NCBI GenBank assembly: GCA_002118135.1
Contig: BDIU01000320.1
Location: 1-64,000 of the forward strand
DNA: 64,000 bases
Direction: 5' to 3'
From: Trebouxia sp. TZW2008
Taxonomy: Eukaryota; Chlorophyta; Trebouxiophyceae; Trebouxiales; Trebouxiaceae
Below, piece by piece: positions 44,901-56,494 of the stretch (within the stretch, counting starts at the first letter, position 1; the number at the start of each line of letters is the position of its first letter). Below the pieces are notes generated by a model. It ran no database searches, was not told the origin of the DNA, and saw only the letters and a program-made list of their open reading frames with translations. A program made the position numbers and the translations under genes.

Positions 44901-47900
44901 AAAGGCTGTGACTCCTATCTGTGAGCGCATCACCAATCAAAATGTTGTTGCATGCTGACATGGGCAAGTTGGTCCAACCCAGCAGGAACTGCAGGGCAAG
45001 TGTCCAAGCATAAATGGGGTATATGGCGCTTACAGTGAGTGCAGCATTGTTGGGCAGCACTGCGTCTTTGAGCTCTAGCCTCTCGGCAAGCAACAAAGCA
45101 AGAGCAAAAGTTTCACAGGGTTACAGCTGTTTGCAGTCAGCAGGGCATGTGATGCAGTGTCAAAGGGGTGCCTATAGTGTGTGCAGGACCATTGGGCGGC
45201 ACTGTGCCCTGCAGCATTTGGCTTTGGGCCTGCAACAGGGCAACAGCTTAAGCGTCTCATGGGAAGAGCTGACTATCGTACAGCTGGGCAAAATGTGAAG
45301 TGTGACAGGGGTGCTTACAGTGTTTGCAGCATCATTGGGCAGCACTATGCCTGTCAGCACTTTTCTTTGGGCATGCAACAGGGCAACAGCTAAAAAGTCT
45401 CGATGGTTCAGCTGATCCTCATACATCCAGGCAACATGTGAAGTATGGTAGGGGTGCTTACAGTGTGTGCAGCGCCGTTGGGCAGCACTGTGCCTTTCAG
45501 CACTCGACTCTGGGCATCTAGCACCTCCAAAACTTCCAGTCTGCTCAGGATCGGGGCATCCTTCCAGTCTGACTTCTCCATTAGCGCCTGTACATTCGCA
45601 CTCCAATTAGGGAGTGTTGCATTCTGTGTCTATGTCTGTCATGCAAGAGCGTCAATGAGAAGCATCTGAGTTAACAGGGACAGGTTGAGTTCCACGATGT
45701 TCCACATGAAATGGAGCAAACACACTGCAGCCTGCCATGCTCCCCATCAGCATCATGTGTGCCTGCCATGTCAAGTCGGCCTTAATGTGAAACTAACAGT
45801 TTCATGATGCCCCTCCTGCTGCTTTCTTGCAGTGCAGGTTCAGAGCATGACTATCAGCATGCCTTGTGCTTGTCTGGTGTGTCGCACCTTGAAGCAGGCT
45901 TTAGGGGTGGCCCTGACAACTGCTGACACCATGAAGGCTCCCCCCTCGCCTGACTGCTCCGCATGCTCCTGATACACTGCCACTCCATTCACATGCCGCA
46001 GGTTGGCCCACCTGGCCTTCTCAGCTTTCTGTGTGGACATCCTTTGCGCAAAGGCGCTTTGCGCAGTGTCATCTGCACAGGCAATACGGCTAGTGGAGAC
46101 CAGACAGTACACATCCAAGCACATCTGAGCTTGGGAGTCCTGTCTATGCTTTCTCTGCAATGGACTCTCTGCAGGACTGAATACATGTTTACACAGCAGC
46201 ATTGAGCCCCACTGCTTTTGCATATCTGCGCACATGCACTCTCTGAGGTTGGGGCTGGCTTGATCAGTTGCTGTGTGGGCGAAGCAGCTATAAGCTGTGC
46301 TGGCCTTTGGACAGCCCAATAGTTTCACTGGTCACTGTGAAACGCTCAAAGGCATGGCTACAGAAGTGGACAGCAGTGAGTTGAACGAGAATGCATCAAC
46401 ACTTGTCTATCAAATGAATTTCACACAGCTGTGCATGACAGGCATTTGGCAAGCCTGTGAGTCTTTGGCTTAGCAGCATGCAGAGCTGCCAGAAGCCAAA
46501 TGCATAGCCTGCCTTTCCAATCAAGTCAGCCGTGACGTTCCTTTCAGCGCATTCTAGCTAGGTTTTTTGATGGCGAGATCAAGCATGCGCTGCTCAACTG
46601 ATGTCTGCTCAGCTTGAAACAACAATAATCTGTGCAGCAGGCTGCATGCCTTTGCAAAGCCTTGCTCAGGCTGAACGCATGATGAATTTGCTGCTCCCGG
46701 GTGCCCTTATCAGCAGCAGCTGAGAGTCGCTGCATTGGGATTGAATTCTGCCTGGCAAGGAGACAATGATGTGTTTCGGCCTGTCTTGACAAGACGCTGC
46801 TTGAGGCCTCTGTTTGTGTTCCTGCTCAATCCAGTGCTTATCGCAACACTGATCTCTGTTGCTGGTGCTGCCGCTGCCATTGCTGCTGCCTCAGGGTTTG
46901 TTTTGCTACTCACATTTGAGGCTTCTGCTGCTGCATCAAGAATGATGACAGCTGCACCTTTGCTGCTGCGCAAGGGTGTATAGGACTGTTGCCAGCCATG
47001 CCTTGACCATGACAAGGTTTTGACCTATGCTTCCTGCGTACTTCTCAAAAAGCAATGGCTCACCTAGAGAGTTGAGCTTGGCAGTGAAGCTGCCGTTCAT
47101 GGACTCGCGGGTCATGCGCAGCAGGTCTGCATGGTGCTCTGTTTGCCCTTTGGCTGCTGCTTGAGCTTGGCTGTTCAGCAAGTTCTGCATCAGCAGCAAC
47201 AAAGCAATAGTGTCTTGACAAGATCTTGTACAGTTGAATTGTCTTTGCATAGCAGCAGGACAACTTCTCTACTGGAAATGCTAGTCTCAGGTGTACACCC
47301 AGAGATAGCTTTTACTTGAGCTTGTCGACGTTGTCACGGATGCAATCGCAAAGCACAAAGGGAGTTGAGCATGCTGTCTTTGATGCCAGCTCAAAATGCG
47401 CAAAGCTCTTTCTGAGACAAGTGTGTGTTGCGGTGCCACAAGAGCTGACTCCAGGATATGAAACTAGTGGCACATTCATCTATACAAGGAACACCCATTG
47501 GCAAGCCTATCCTTGCCTTTGGAGTGTTTGCAGTTGAGCTGCCTTGGGGCATGTGTGCACCTCAGAGTGTGCAAGTGCTTGAAATGCACACCTTTGCAAG
47601 ATTGCTGTGGTCCAGAAAAGCTTCTGAGCCTGGTGAGCTGGTGGGCGTCAGATTGGCTGATGACAAGGCCCTGTCGCGCCCCAGAGGGCTCTCACCCCGT
47701 CCAAGAGGGCTGTCTTGAAAGGTGGTAGTGGAGGCAGAGCGTGTTGCCAAGTCTGTGCTGATGTGTCGTCCAACCATGTCTGTGCCCAGGTTGCTGATCG
47801 CTTCTCTCAGGGCTTCTCGCCATTTCTGTGCCTCTGCCTCTGTCTCACACCCTAGCTTCAAGCCATCCTTGCCAAACAGGTGAGAGCTGGGGCTGTGCAC

Positions 47901-48540
47901 CGTGAAGTAATGCTGCACCATGCAACAGCGCTCAATGTCAAGTTGCTGTTGCAAGAGGCATGGCTGCAATTTTTTTGACCGCAAATCTGGCTCACATCGT
48001 CTCGAAATTGGCCGTGCCTTACGTGAATGTCTTTGTAACATCGCTAGACTGTTTCCAACAGAAACTTGCGTCACAGACATTTGATGCCTGTTAGACAGAT
48101 GCCAGTTGCATCCGCTCAAGGGAAACATGTTTCAGCTTTCTTTGCTAGTGCTGCAATGTGCTGCTGCCCTAGTGCACACACTCAGTACTGCCAATGTGCT
48201 TGAGCAGGATTCAAGAATGCTGAAAGCTGCGCTTTGTATTGTCAACAAATTTAATTGCATTCAGAGTGCACTGTCTGCATGTGATCAGAAGGTTCGCACC
48301 AGCTGCAGGCGGTCATAGTGGCCAGCTGCCAACGCCCAGATGGTGCTGGTGTGCTTGTTCTGCACCATGAACTCCTTGGACTTGATTTTGCTGAGCTGAC
48401 AGCGAGAGCTCAAGGGCCAAACTTTGGAAGGCTCCTTTGAGTCCTGCTTGCGGAACGTGGCTATGCTGTGGGGAAACAGAGCTGTCCATCGTCGATTGGT
48501 GATCCCGGTCACCACTCCACTCTCTCGGTACAGTATACCT
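38940..48540 (-). CDS. EDR2-like protein: PH - START - DUF1336
   Basis: Lipid-binding regulator of the plant ENHANCED DISEASE RESISTANCE 2 type. Exons read: about 48300-48540 (PH start, ILYRESGVVTGITNRRW), 47592-47912 (PH end, EAEAQKWREALREAI), 45888-46072, 45462-45587, 44343-44489 (START: APREVVLQQMWREEEDGTF), 43578-43796 (SPECLVTMVLKLDLGGWLS), 42812-42954, 42285-42513, 41469-41578, 40380-40631, 39643-39795, 38940-39183. The 12 exons join in phase from 46072 onward. DUF1336 is clear: HIAEHLPAIRD, PFTFVVQLMVPGPPYLSL, FKLIPSVVKGSWVIKQAVG, VDVGSSRAAA, ELPEQLLGTVRF. An exon between the PH and START parts (about 46550-46980, Ala/Ser-rich) is likely but unresolved, as is the first exon (about 48550-48760). 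Confidence 0.85.
40060..40345. repeat. Two-copy tandem repeat in EDR2-like intron
   Basis: ACACACACCTGGCACATGTG, then GCTGGAGAG, and later TATCATGTGAAGTGACGC recur about 110 bp further on as ACACACACCTAGCACATGTG and TTATGTGAAGTGCAC. Non-coding. Confidence 0.6.
41711..42210 (-). repeat. Exon-echo array: four copies of the exon ending at 42285
   Basis: Copies near 42138-42207, 41994-42063, 41853-41922 and 41711-41764 repeat the end of exon 42285-42513 (YWSCPGAAGYKVRGQTYLK|GTAAGG), reading for example HCSCPGAAGYKARRQTYLK and HCSCPRAAGYKVRRQT. Spacing is about 143 bp. Each copy includes about 70 bp of intron. Copies become less similar with distance from the real exon. Confidence 0.88.
43075..43480 (-). 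repeat. Exon-echo array: three copies of the START-end exon
   Basis: Copies near 43425-43480, 43237-43290 and 43075-43125 repeat the end of exon 43578-43796 (SSYLEPMLMSVISLRDK|GTGAG), for example EPMLMCIIFLEVK and ACAHVHHVPQR. Spacing is about 160-190 bp. The oldest-looking copy is the most distant. Confidence 0.82.
44230..44300 (-). repeat. Echo of exon 44343-44489 end
   Basis: GCCTGGGCTCTGCTGGACTA followed by GATCAGCTGCAGAGTTGTGAGC is a partial copy of the end of the neighbouring START exon (CCTGGGCTCTGATGGGTTGC ... CAGCTGGGAGCTGGC), 111 bp away. Confidence 0.6.
44516..44602. repeat. (GGAAA)n microsatellite
   Basis: About 17 units of a GGAAA pentamer, with one interruption (GGGAA), just upstream (in gene orientation) of the START exon at 44343-44489. 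Open frames through it (KERKGKERKG or FPFLS) are artefacts. Confidence 0.95.
45030..45390 (-). repeat. Exon-echo array: three copies of exon 45462-45587 end
   Basis: Copies near 45311-45385, 45171-45240 and 45030-45090 repeat the end of exon 45462-45587 (SRVLKGTVLPNGAAHT|GTAAGC), for example VLPNDAANTVS and VLPNNAALTVS, with the donor-side GTAAGC preserved in most. Spacing is about 140-146 bp. Confidence 0.85.
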
Positions 48541-48549
48541 GCTTGCAGC

Positions 48550-49192
48550 AAAGCAAAGCCTGTACATCCTCACAACAGGTGGAGCATTGCTGCTTCAGGT
48601 CATACGTGCACCAGACTATGCTCTCCATTTCATGGCGAGAGCGATCGGCACACGATCAAAGCATGCTGCGTCAGAGTGTCGTAGACAGGCTGAAGTCAAA
48701 CCTGCAAGGATCGGCTCAGCGCGCATCTCAGCCGCGAGCTCCGGTGGCAATGACGCATGCTCTTTGGTAGGCTTCCTACCTCTTTGCGACATGCTGCCTT
48801 ATTGCAGGAAGCTAACGTCAGGGCATGATTCACATAGCGTAGGCAGCTGCTGCTTCCTTCCACACTGACAAGTCAGATTCTAAAACGTCAAGCGTTTTGG
48901 GGATTTGAACTGGGGCTATCTTCCTCCCGAGCAACCGCAAAAGCCAAAAACAAACCCCTGACGTTAATACACACCGGATCTGAGCGCGCAGGGTTTTGCA
49001 AAACCCTAGAAAATTTTGAACTTTCAATTTTGTTAGGGGAGTTAGGGTGGCTATAGGGTTTAGGGTTTTAGGGTGTTTTTGCGTTTTGCAACAGAGGGTT
49101 TTGGGATCCGGTGTGTTTTAACGCAGGGGAAAACAAACGCTCCGGAACAGAATCCGTGCAAAGCGTTTTTGCACAAGCTTACGACAAACAAC
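48550..49192. promoter_or_regulatory. Divergent promoter with foldback and telomere-like motifs
   Basis: Lies between the 5' end of the EDR2-like gene (-) and SURF2 (+). At about 48946-49145 an imperfect palindrome has arms around CGTTAATACACACCGGATC (about 48962-48980) and its complement GGGATCCGGTGTGTTTTAAC (about 49104-49123). Between the arms lie AAAACCCTAG and, at 49050-49075, TAGGGTTTAGGGTTTTAGGG, matching the plant TTTAGGG telomere unit. Telo-boxes are common in promoters of growth-related plant genes; the hairpin could also be a MITE. Confidence 0.6.
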
Positions 49193-50329
49193 ATGATGGA
49201 CCCGGCTGTCATCACGCTACTGGAGCAGCACAAGGCTTTCCTTTCGCTGCAAGACAATGGCCGCATTTTATGCAGCTTAAACCAGCATAGCCTCCCAGCG
49301 AATCGTCAAGCTCTCGAAACCTTCCTTAAGTAAGGCCCGCTCTATGCGCTGTACCTTTGGCAACGCACACAAAAGGCATCATTCAAGTGACAAGTGCTGC
49401 CACTGCAGCGGCAAAAAGTATGCACAGTTGAGAAGGAAAGCAGAGGAAGCACAAAAGCTTCAAAGCTATGAACCCTTTTTGCTGCCGTCAAAGAACTTCC
49501 CGTAAGTAAAGCGGCTTTGCTTGTAAGTTGATACATCACGGGCAACAACAGGCAAAGCACAATATCTGTTCTGTGCAGGGGCCAGCTCTATTGCTCACTC
49601 ACCTGTCAGGTTATGGAAGCAAAGCTTGACACAGTCAAAAAGCACATGAGCGGCAGACGCTTTACCTCAGCCAAAGGTGCAATGCTGCAGTCATGACGCC
49701 CGTGTCCTATTGTCTATGATTAGCGCTGACAACCTTTGGTTGGTGCAGATGAGTTTGAACATGACAACAGAGAGCTTATGGAGGAGCCAGAGCTTGAAAC
49801 CAGCGAAGAAGTAAGCATTGTGCTGTGTCTGCTGCAATAGCCTCAGCATGTCCATGCACACTGTATGCATCTGCATACAAGTCATGAGCACAGGGCACAG
49901 GTCATGCAGTAAGCCATTTGCTGCTGGCACAGGCTCAGCAAGATACGCTACAAGAAGCTGATGACAGTCCAATGAACATGGAAGAGGACATTGTCCTCAA
50001 CGGTAACAATCCAGAGGAAGCTATGCTTGATGGGCTGCCTGATGGTGAAGTCAGCATTGTAGCAGTTGAACCTGCTGTGGAAATCCCTACAGCAGCGCCT
50101 GTTACAGCTGGCAGCAAACGCAAGCCACAAGACAGCAGTATACACAAATTCCCAAGGTGTGTGAGCAGTTCTGCTTTTGTGCAATGTGATCCTTTGTGCT
50201 GACAGTATACTTGCAGCTCACTGGCATGCCTCTGTATGCCTGCATGCTGCGTTCACGTTTGTTGTCATGGGGTGCAGGACAAGGGGAAAAACTGGCAAAC
50301 GAAGGGCTAAAGCACCTGCCAAAACATGA
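49193..50329 (+). CDS. SURF2: Surfeit locus protein 2 homologue, 6 exons
   Basis: Exons 49193-49329, 49409-49501, 49579-49676, 49749-49810, 49933-50156 and 50278-50329 join in phase to 221 aa. The order of motifs matches SURF2: an N-terminal helix and RILCSLNQHSLP, then NGKKYAQLRRKAEEA, SYEPFLLPSKN, GQLYCSLTCQVMEAKLD and HMSGRRF. An acidic middle (EFEHDNRELMEEPELETSEE, then a second acidic exon) and a basic C terminus (KTGKRRAKAPAKT) follow. SURF2 is a nucleolar/nuclear protein linked in animals to the 5S RNP and ribosome assembly. The first of two adjacent ATGs was used. Introns are short and show no exon copies. Confidence 0.88.
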
Positions 50330-51416
50330 CAATTTCTATGATCATGCAATCTGCTCATGTGCCTCAGTGCTACTGTGAGACATGCAGCAGCCGCATCAAT
50401 GTTGCTGCTGGCACTGATTTGGCTCTTATGGTCTCTGGCACCAAAAATTGACATTGAGATTGCAGCAATCATGTGCATGATGACAAGATGTGTTGAGCAC
50501 TTCATTTAGCTCAGGAATCTGCGTCATGTGGTATGTGAGAATATGGTGTCAAGGACGCTGGATCTGCCAGTACAAGGCAACTCGCTGTGCCTGATGTTAG
50601 ATGCCCTACATCCTGCTGCTCCATGTGGCACAAGCCGCGCTGCTATCATGCCGTTGGATTTCACTTTGTGCATCCCAATAATGTGTGAGATAGTGCTGAC
50701 TTTGAGTATGCACATATTGTTGATGATAAGTTGTTATGAATGAAGTGCTAGTGTTGTAGAGGTGCAAGATGGCTCGGTTTAGGCATTGCTGTAGTGCGCA
50801 GTTTTAGCGCACAGGGTTGATAATTGGCCATAGCAGATCCCTTTTCATTCAGCTAACAACGTGTGAAAGATTGATGTGCACGCTTCAATGTATATGTCAA
50901 GACGATGCAGTGAATAGAGTGCTTGCTGAAGTATCCAATGTTGACAGAAACGCAGCCTCTTAAGTCCAGCCTGGTGGCAATCAGCACTTTTCATGCGGAC
51001 ATGCTAGGTAAAATATCAAATCAAGCTGAGGCACCAGGCAATGTATCAGATAAAGGCAGAGCGTCTGAGAAGTCGACAGCAGATGCCTGACTATCAGCTT
51101 TTCAATCTCAAGCCGCAAGCGAGACAAGCAGTCCCAGAATTTGTCAATACACTGCAGACTGCGACTTAAGAATAAAGCACATTGCATATCGGACCATGAA
51201 AATGCTATCTGGAGCACACAACTCACATACTCGAAGGGTAGCAGCACAATCTGGAAATGTGACCCTGATATCCAGTTCTCCTGGGTCACATACTCTGCCC
51301 CTGACAGAAGAGATGAAAATGTACAGAGTATCAGCTGAGGGCAGACGTGGATGAGACTTGATTGTCATGAGCAAAGGACCAACTGGGTGTGCAATCTTGA
51401 AAGTTCTGTGCAAGGG
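50330..51416. other. Convergent intergenic region
   Basis: 3' flanks of SURF2 and of the RRM gene. ORFs at 50528-50743 (plus) and 51144-51413 (minus) show no domain. No repeats seen. Confidence 0.4.
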
Positions 51417-54400
51417 TCAGTAAGGTCCATGGCGTGCATTGTGGGGGAGGAGTGTACGTCGCCTGGGGCCATAGGAATCAGCGCGAGGCAGATCTGGGAT
51501 CTGTGCGATCAGATGAGGCTCCATCAGCGGGATCTGCATCACTGATGGAGCCTCACCAAAATTATTACCCGACTGATCAGGACGTCTGGCACCCACACTG
51601 GGGTTGAAGTCCTGACTCCTAGGCTGTGCTTGCAACTGCAGTGGCGGCTGTGTAGGATTGCCTTGTCCCAGTTGCTGCGTCAGCCCCACACTGCGTTGTA
51701 CAGGGCCTGATGGCAGCAAAAACGCGCTGGTACCATCCAGATGATTGCTGCTGAAGTTCAGCATGGGACCAAAAGGCTGCCCTGGCTGTGGATGCTGAAC
51801 AGCAGAAACCTGATGCCCAGGCTGAGGACCTAATGCCGCCTGCTGCTGCAGAAGGCGCTGATGACTGAGTTGGGCATACTGAGCATTGCTCAGGCCATGC
51901 AAGTTTGACGAGAACTCAGTTGGGGTGTGTAAGTTGGCAGCACGGGCCATGTCACTGGACAGAAGAGCCTCTTGCACGTGAGGTTGCAGCAAGCCAGCTA
52001 CCAAGAATGGAAGGTCTTGATGAGGCGTCGCTGGCAATTGACTAGGTTGCTGAGTTGCTGATCTCTGAACATACTGTGCATGCTCAAGTGCTTGCTGACT
52101 CAGAGCCTGCTTGGCAAAAGGCAGTTGCTGAGCTGACTGCTGCTGACCCAATTGCTGATGGCTGAGCTGTTGCTGACTCCAAGCAAACGCGGAGGGGTGC
52201 AAGGAGGCATCATCTAGGCTGTAGTTCACCTCACCACCAAGGCCCGTGAGTGGGCCCAGAGGGTTGTCGCCTCCCAGAGTGGGCAGACCCTACACGACAA
52301 AAATGCCCTGTTACTCATCTGCTGAAGGCCAGCAGAACACACTACAGGAGTCAGCACTGCCACACACTGTACACAGGTAATCAGCCTTGATGACATGAGC
52401 ATGCAATCCCTGAAACATGGCAGCTTTGATCCACTTGAATGTTACATGCTATGTGACCTTTCATATATGCTGCATGCATGCAGTAACCACCAGGCTTTTT
52501 GCTTGCTGAATGAGAGTCACTGCATGCTTGAGGTGAGCATCTGCTGCCTGTGCCAAACAGAAAACAGGCATCATGACAGCCATGCCCAAAGCTGGGTTTC
52601 AAAGTCTGAGTATAAAATCTCTTCAACGAGTGAGCGGATGAATGTCCAAAGCACAAGGCTTACCTGTTGGTGACTGAGCATAAGATTTTGAGCGCCCAGA
52701 GCTGAGAGGTTGGCCTGTTGGGCTTGCGCGCTGGCTAGCTGAGGCAACAGCCCTTGGAGGCTCAGGGCAAAAGGGTGAGCAGGCTCAATGTCCTGAAACA
52801 TCCTCTGCAGCTCTTCCCCACCACCAGACACTTGCTGGTAGTGGGCAATCCTATCTGCTGTCATGGAGATAGAAGCGACTTGATACCCACTGATTTCCCT
52901 ATTGCTTTGTGCAACAGCCTTCTCTGCAGCCTGGAAGCAGAGGGGCGCATTTGCATGGTGTACATCACAAGGACACACAGAATCGGTACAGAGGAAAACC
53001 CGTAGCACACACCAGAACATGTGGAATCAACTCAAAACAGCACAAATAGCTCAGAAGCGGAACCCAGAATGGCAGAACAATTGTCGGATCTGTAGCAGCA
53101 CAGGAATAAAATTGGTATTATTCCTGATCTTTGATGTACTACAATGGCAGAACAGCAGCACAATCTTGACACAAAGGCATCTTAACAGCCATGCCAACAA
53201 CAGGCTAAATTATGCATGCAAGCAGAAGCTTTGCCTGTGAAATTGCAGAAGCTAGAGGGCCACTGATGCTCAGGCAGGATGCAGCTGTACACTGCAGTGC
53301 ATTGAAGGACAACTGGCAAAAGAGTGTTGGCGTTGGCATGGTGGTGACAGCACCTTCTGTGATGCAAAGGTGACAAAACAGAATGGTCGCCTTCGTCCAG
53401 TTGCCCGCTCCTTAGGAAAGTATACATCTTCAACCTGAAGGAATAAGCAGCACATCAGTGTCATATGCAAGCATGAATGCACATTGTACAACATGCCGGA
53501 CAAGCAATAATTATGACAGTTCGATGTTCATCTGCACTTTCTAGCATACATTGCTAGGTGCGTGTACGCATATCATAAGTCCTGTTGCGCCAGGCTGCCT
53601 AGTCTTCAGGCAAGTCTTTCCTCGCCAAGCAAGCAACAATGACAGCCACAGACTGAATGGTGACAGACTTTGTTGCACATCCAAGTCCAAACATTGCTGT
53701 GCAGGCGCGCACCTTGCCCCATTTGCTGAAGTACTTTCTGACCATGGTCTCGGAGACAGCGTTAGGAATGCCCCCCACATAAATCCTTGGTCCAGCGCCT
53801 TGCGGAACACTAGACCTTGCTGCGCCAGCATCAGCAATAATAGTTGGATGAATTTTACTATCGCTGCCAGTACCTGCACCCCAACAGCAAGAACAGTTTG
53901 GATGGATTCAGCTTTCCTTGCCTGGACCTGCAAGCCATACAGCAAACTGCACACGACCACAATTGAGATCACATTGTGCTCAGCACAACAGCTGCAAATG
54001 CACCCATGCTTGTGCCCTCAGCACAAAGGATGCAAATGCACAAAAGTGTCTGGCAAATGCAATGAGCTTAGCATGCCTTACCCTTCATGAGATCTCAGAC
54101 TGTGTACCACAGAAGGAATGTGTACGGGTCCTAACATCTCAAACACTGTGTGGCAGTCATGCAGGCTGGATAGACAGCATACCTAGACCTGGCAGCGCAG
54201 TGCTGCCACTTGGTGCATCGAGTGAAGAATGGCCGCCTCTTTGACGTGAGACACCGCCTAACAAGGGGACAGTGCTAGTGGGTGGTGTGGACTGGGATCT
54301 GCCAGGTTCTGTGGCGGTAGGTAGGTGCAGAGCAGGGCGGGGACCAGCACGGTTGACTCGTACTGTCTTGCCGCGTATGATATGCTCATCACCAGCACCA

Positions 54401-55095
54401 AGCTGTGCCACAGCAGAGACTCTTGTGAGCATAAGTAACGGCACAAATAGCATTACAAGCAGGCATGTGCATGAGTGATCAACAAGCAGACCAAATCCAG
54501 AACTGTGCTGGCATAGGAGATGCAAATCAGACAAATCTGCTTGCAGACAGCTTGAAGAGGAGTGCAGAGCTTCACAGAAAGACATGATTGGCGGGCTGAA
54601 TGGATGCCTGATTACTGCTGAAGAAGACACCACTGAGGCAGAAACAGAGACAGGTCACAGGAGGCACAGAAGTCAAGAACAGATTGGCAGATCACTTACT
54701 GCTGCACTCAGAGCATCAGCTGATTCAAAGCTTGCAAATCCATACCCCTTGCTTTGACCATCACTGCTCACCAAAAAGCCAGACTCAGAAACTGAATTTG
54801 CTGAACTGTGCTGAGCCATGAATTGTGTAACACAGACAGGACTTACAGTCCCTTGGGGAGGTAGATGTCTGTGACTCGGCCAAACTGCTGCAGATACGTG
54901 TATAGATGATCTTCGGAGAGCCCTGGACAGTGCCTGAAGGAAAGCAGACCATTGAGCCAGCATCGGACTGTCATCGCTTGACACAAAATGCACTCGAGCT
55001 TGCCAGGACGCAGCAGAAGCACACATCACTCAGCGCCAAGGTAGGGCAGCCGTAGGAAAGAATGCTCACATGTACAGCCGGTGCTTGCCCGGCAT
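51417..55095 (-). CDS. Two-RRM, glutamine-rich RNA-binding protein, 8 exons
   Basis: Exons 55070-55095, 54847-54933, 54700-54763, 54189-54402, 53713-53819, 53354-53434, 52664-52930 and 51417-52289 join in phase to 572 aa. RRM1: RLYMHCPGLSEDHLYTYL, VTDIYLPKG, RNP1 SKGYGFASFE. RRM2: PRIYVGGIPNAVSETMVRKY, VEDVYFPKE, RNP1 RRRPFCFVTF. A Pro/Ser-rich linker separates them. The last two exons are rich in Gln, Leu, Ser and Pro (LSHQQLGQQQSAQQLPF), a low-complexity, possibly condensate-forming tail. Overall like hnRNP A/B- or Musashi-type regulators of mRNA; no closer assignment possible. Confidence 0.85.
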
Positions 55096-56494
55096 CCTAT
55101 GTGTCTGTGCTCGCCAAGCTTCAGGTGCTGACGCTTACAGTGCATGAACCCGCCGGCGCTGCCAGCGCCGAATCTTGGTAGCTCACAACAGCTGCAATGA
55201 CTTTGTATGCAAAATTCACAGCTTTTGCGCGGCGACTTATCCTGACGAGTAGGATCTCAAACAAAACACCGCCCTTCGTGCCGAAGTTGGGAGCTCAGAC
55301 TGAGGCTGCCACCTACTGCAAAGTGTTTCCCGACAATACGCATGCATCGAGATACCGCACAAAGCAAAAGCTGCACTCATGCACGATTTGGACTTGACTA
55401 TCTCGCAACCTGCCGTCTTTTGCCCAGCTAGGGCTCGATGATGTGTTCGCCTCAGGATGATCACGTGCCTCATGGCAGCTCTAAGCTGTAAACTGTAATG
55501 CCTGCATGCAAAGCATGGCTTCTGATTGAACTCCAGGCTTGCCTGTTGACAATTCTGATTTGGGCCACTGTGCGGCCTGTGTAAGGTCTGCGGTGGCCAG
55601 CTGCAGCAGCAGCGAGTATGCTGCTTTGCGCAGATGAACATTGACTGCATCGGTCATGATCACTGCAAGCAAGCTGTCTTTTGGGCAAGTTTGTTGCTGC
55701 ACATGCAATGCTTGTAAGTCAGCAGACATGGAGGCTTGTGACCGTGATGCCGGCCACTGATTTTGCCGAGCAAGACTTCCCATCATGATTGCAGCACAGC
55801 ATCTAGCAATGCTGGCCAATTGCAAGTGGCAATACAATTAGCGAATGCGGATGTACAGTCGTCCTATCCACTGTTGTCACTTTGGATAACACCGATAAAT
55901 GTTTATGATCGTCCTGTACTGCATTGGCGGGAGGGGCAACAGCGCCTTCATGTCAAACTTGAAGATTTCCAATGCCCTTGTGTCCTTGTGCGTCATTCAC
56001 ATGATCACTGTAGAAGTTGGCAGCGATGACATTGAGAAAAGAGTTGCAATCACAAATGGCAAGGCCTGCCAAACTGAACAGTCAGTCATGCAGATTTCAA
56101 CCCTGGTATACCCCGAATACCATCATGCCAAGGCATCATGCCAACAACGTGTAGCACCAAGCATGGCTGAAATTTGGCTCTCAAGTTTGCAGTGAAGCCC
56201 CGCTAGCATTGCATCATGAGCTAAAGCATGTAGTCTGAGTAGCCCTAGTGACGGCTGCAGAGTCAACCATGAAGCAAGTACACTTGCAAGCAGAGCTCTT
56301 GCGCTGAGACAGAAGCTCTTAAAGGATTGCCATCTGAGACTCAGCGGCATGAATATGCAAGCAGCCAGTTGTCATCGCTCTGGATACGTACGGACGCACT
56401 GCATGTCTGACTGATCATAAGAGTCTGCTGTAGCAGCTCCAGCAAGCAATTCTGCACAGAGCATTCATTGCCTGACCCGACTCAGCGGTTCACC
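55096..56494. other. Divergent intergenic region
   Basis: Between the RRM gene and the SCI1-like gene. Contains a short GC palindrome (GCCGGCGCTGCCAGCGCC, 55151-55168). ORFs (55237-55650 minus and others) show no domain or splice pattern. Confidence 0.4.
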
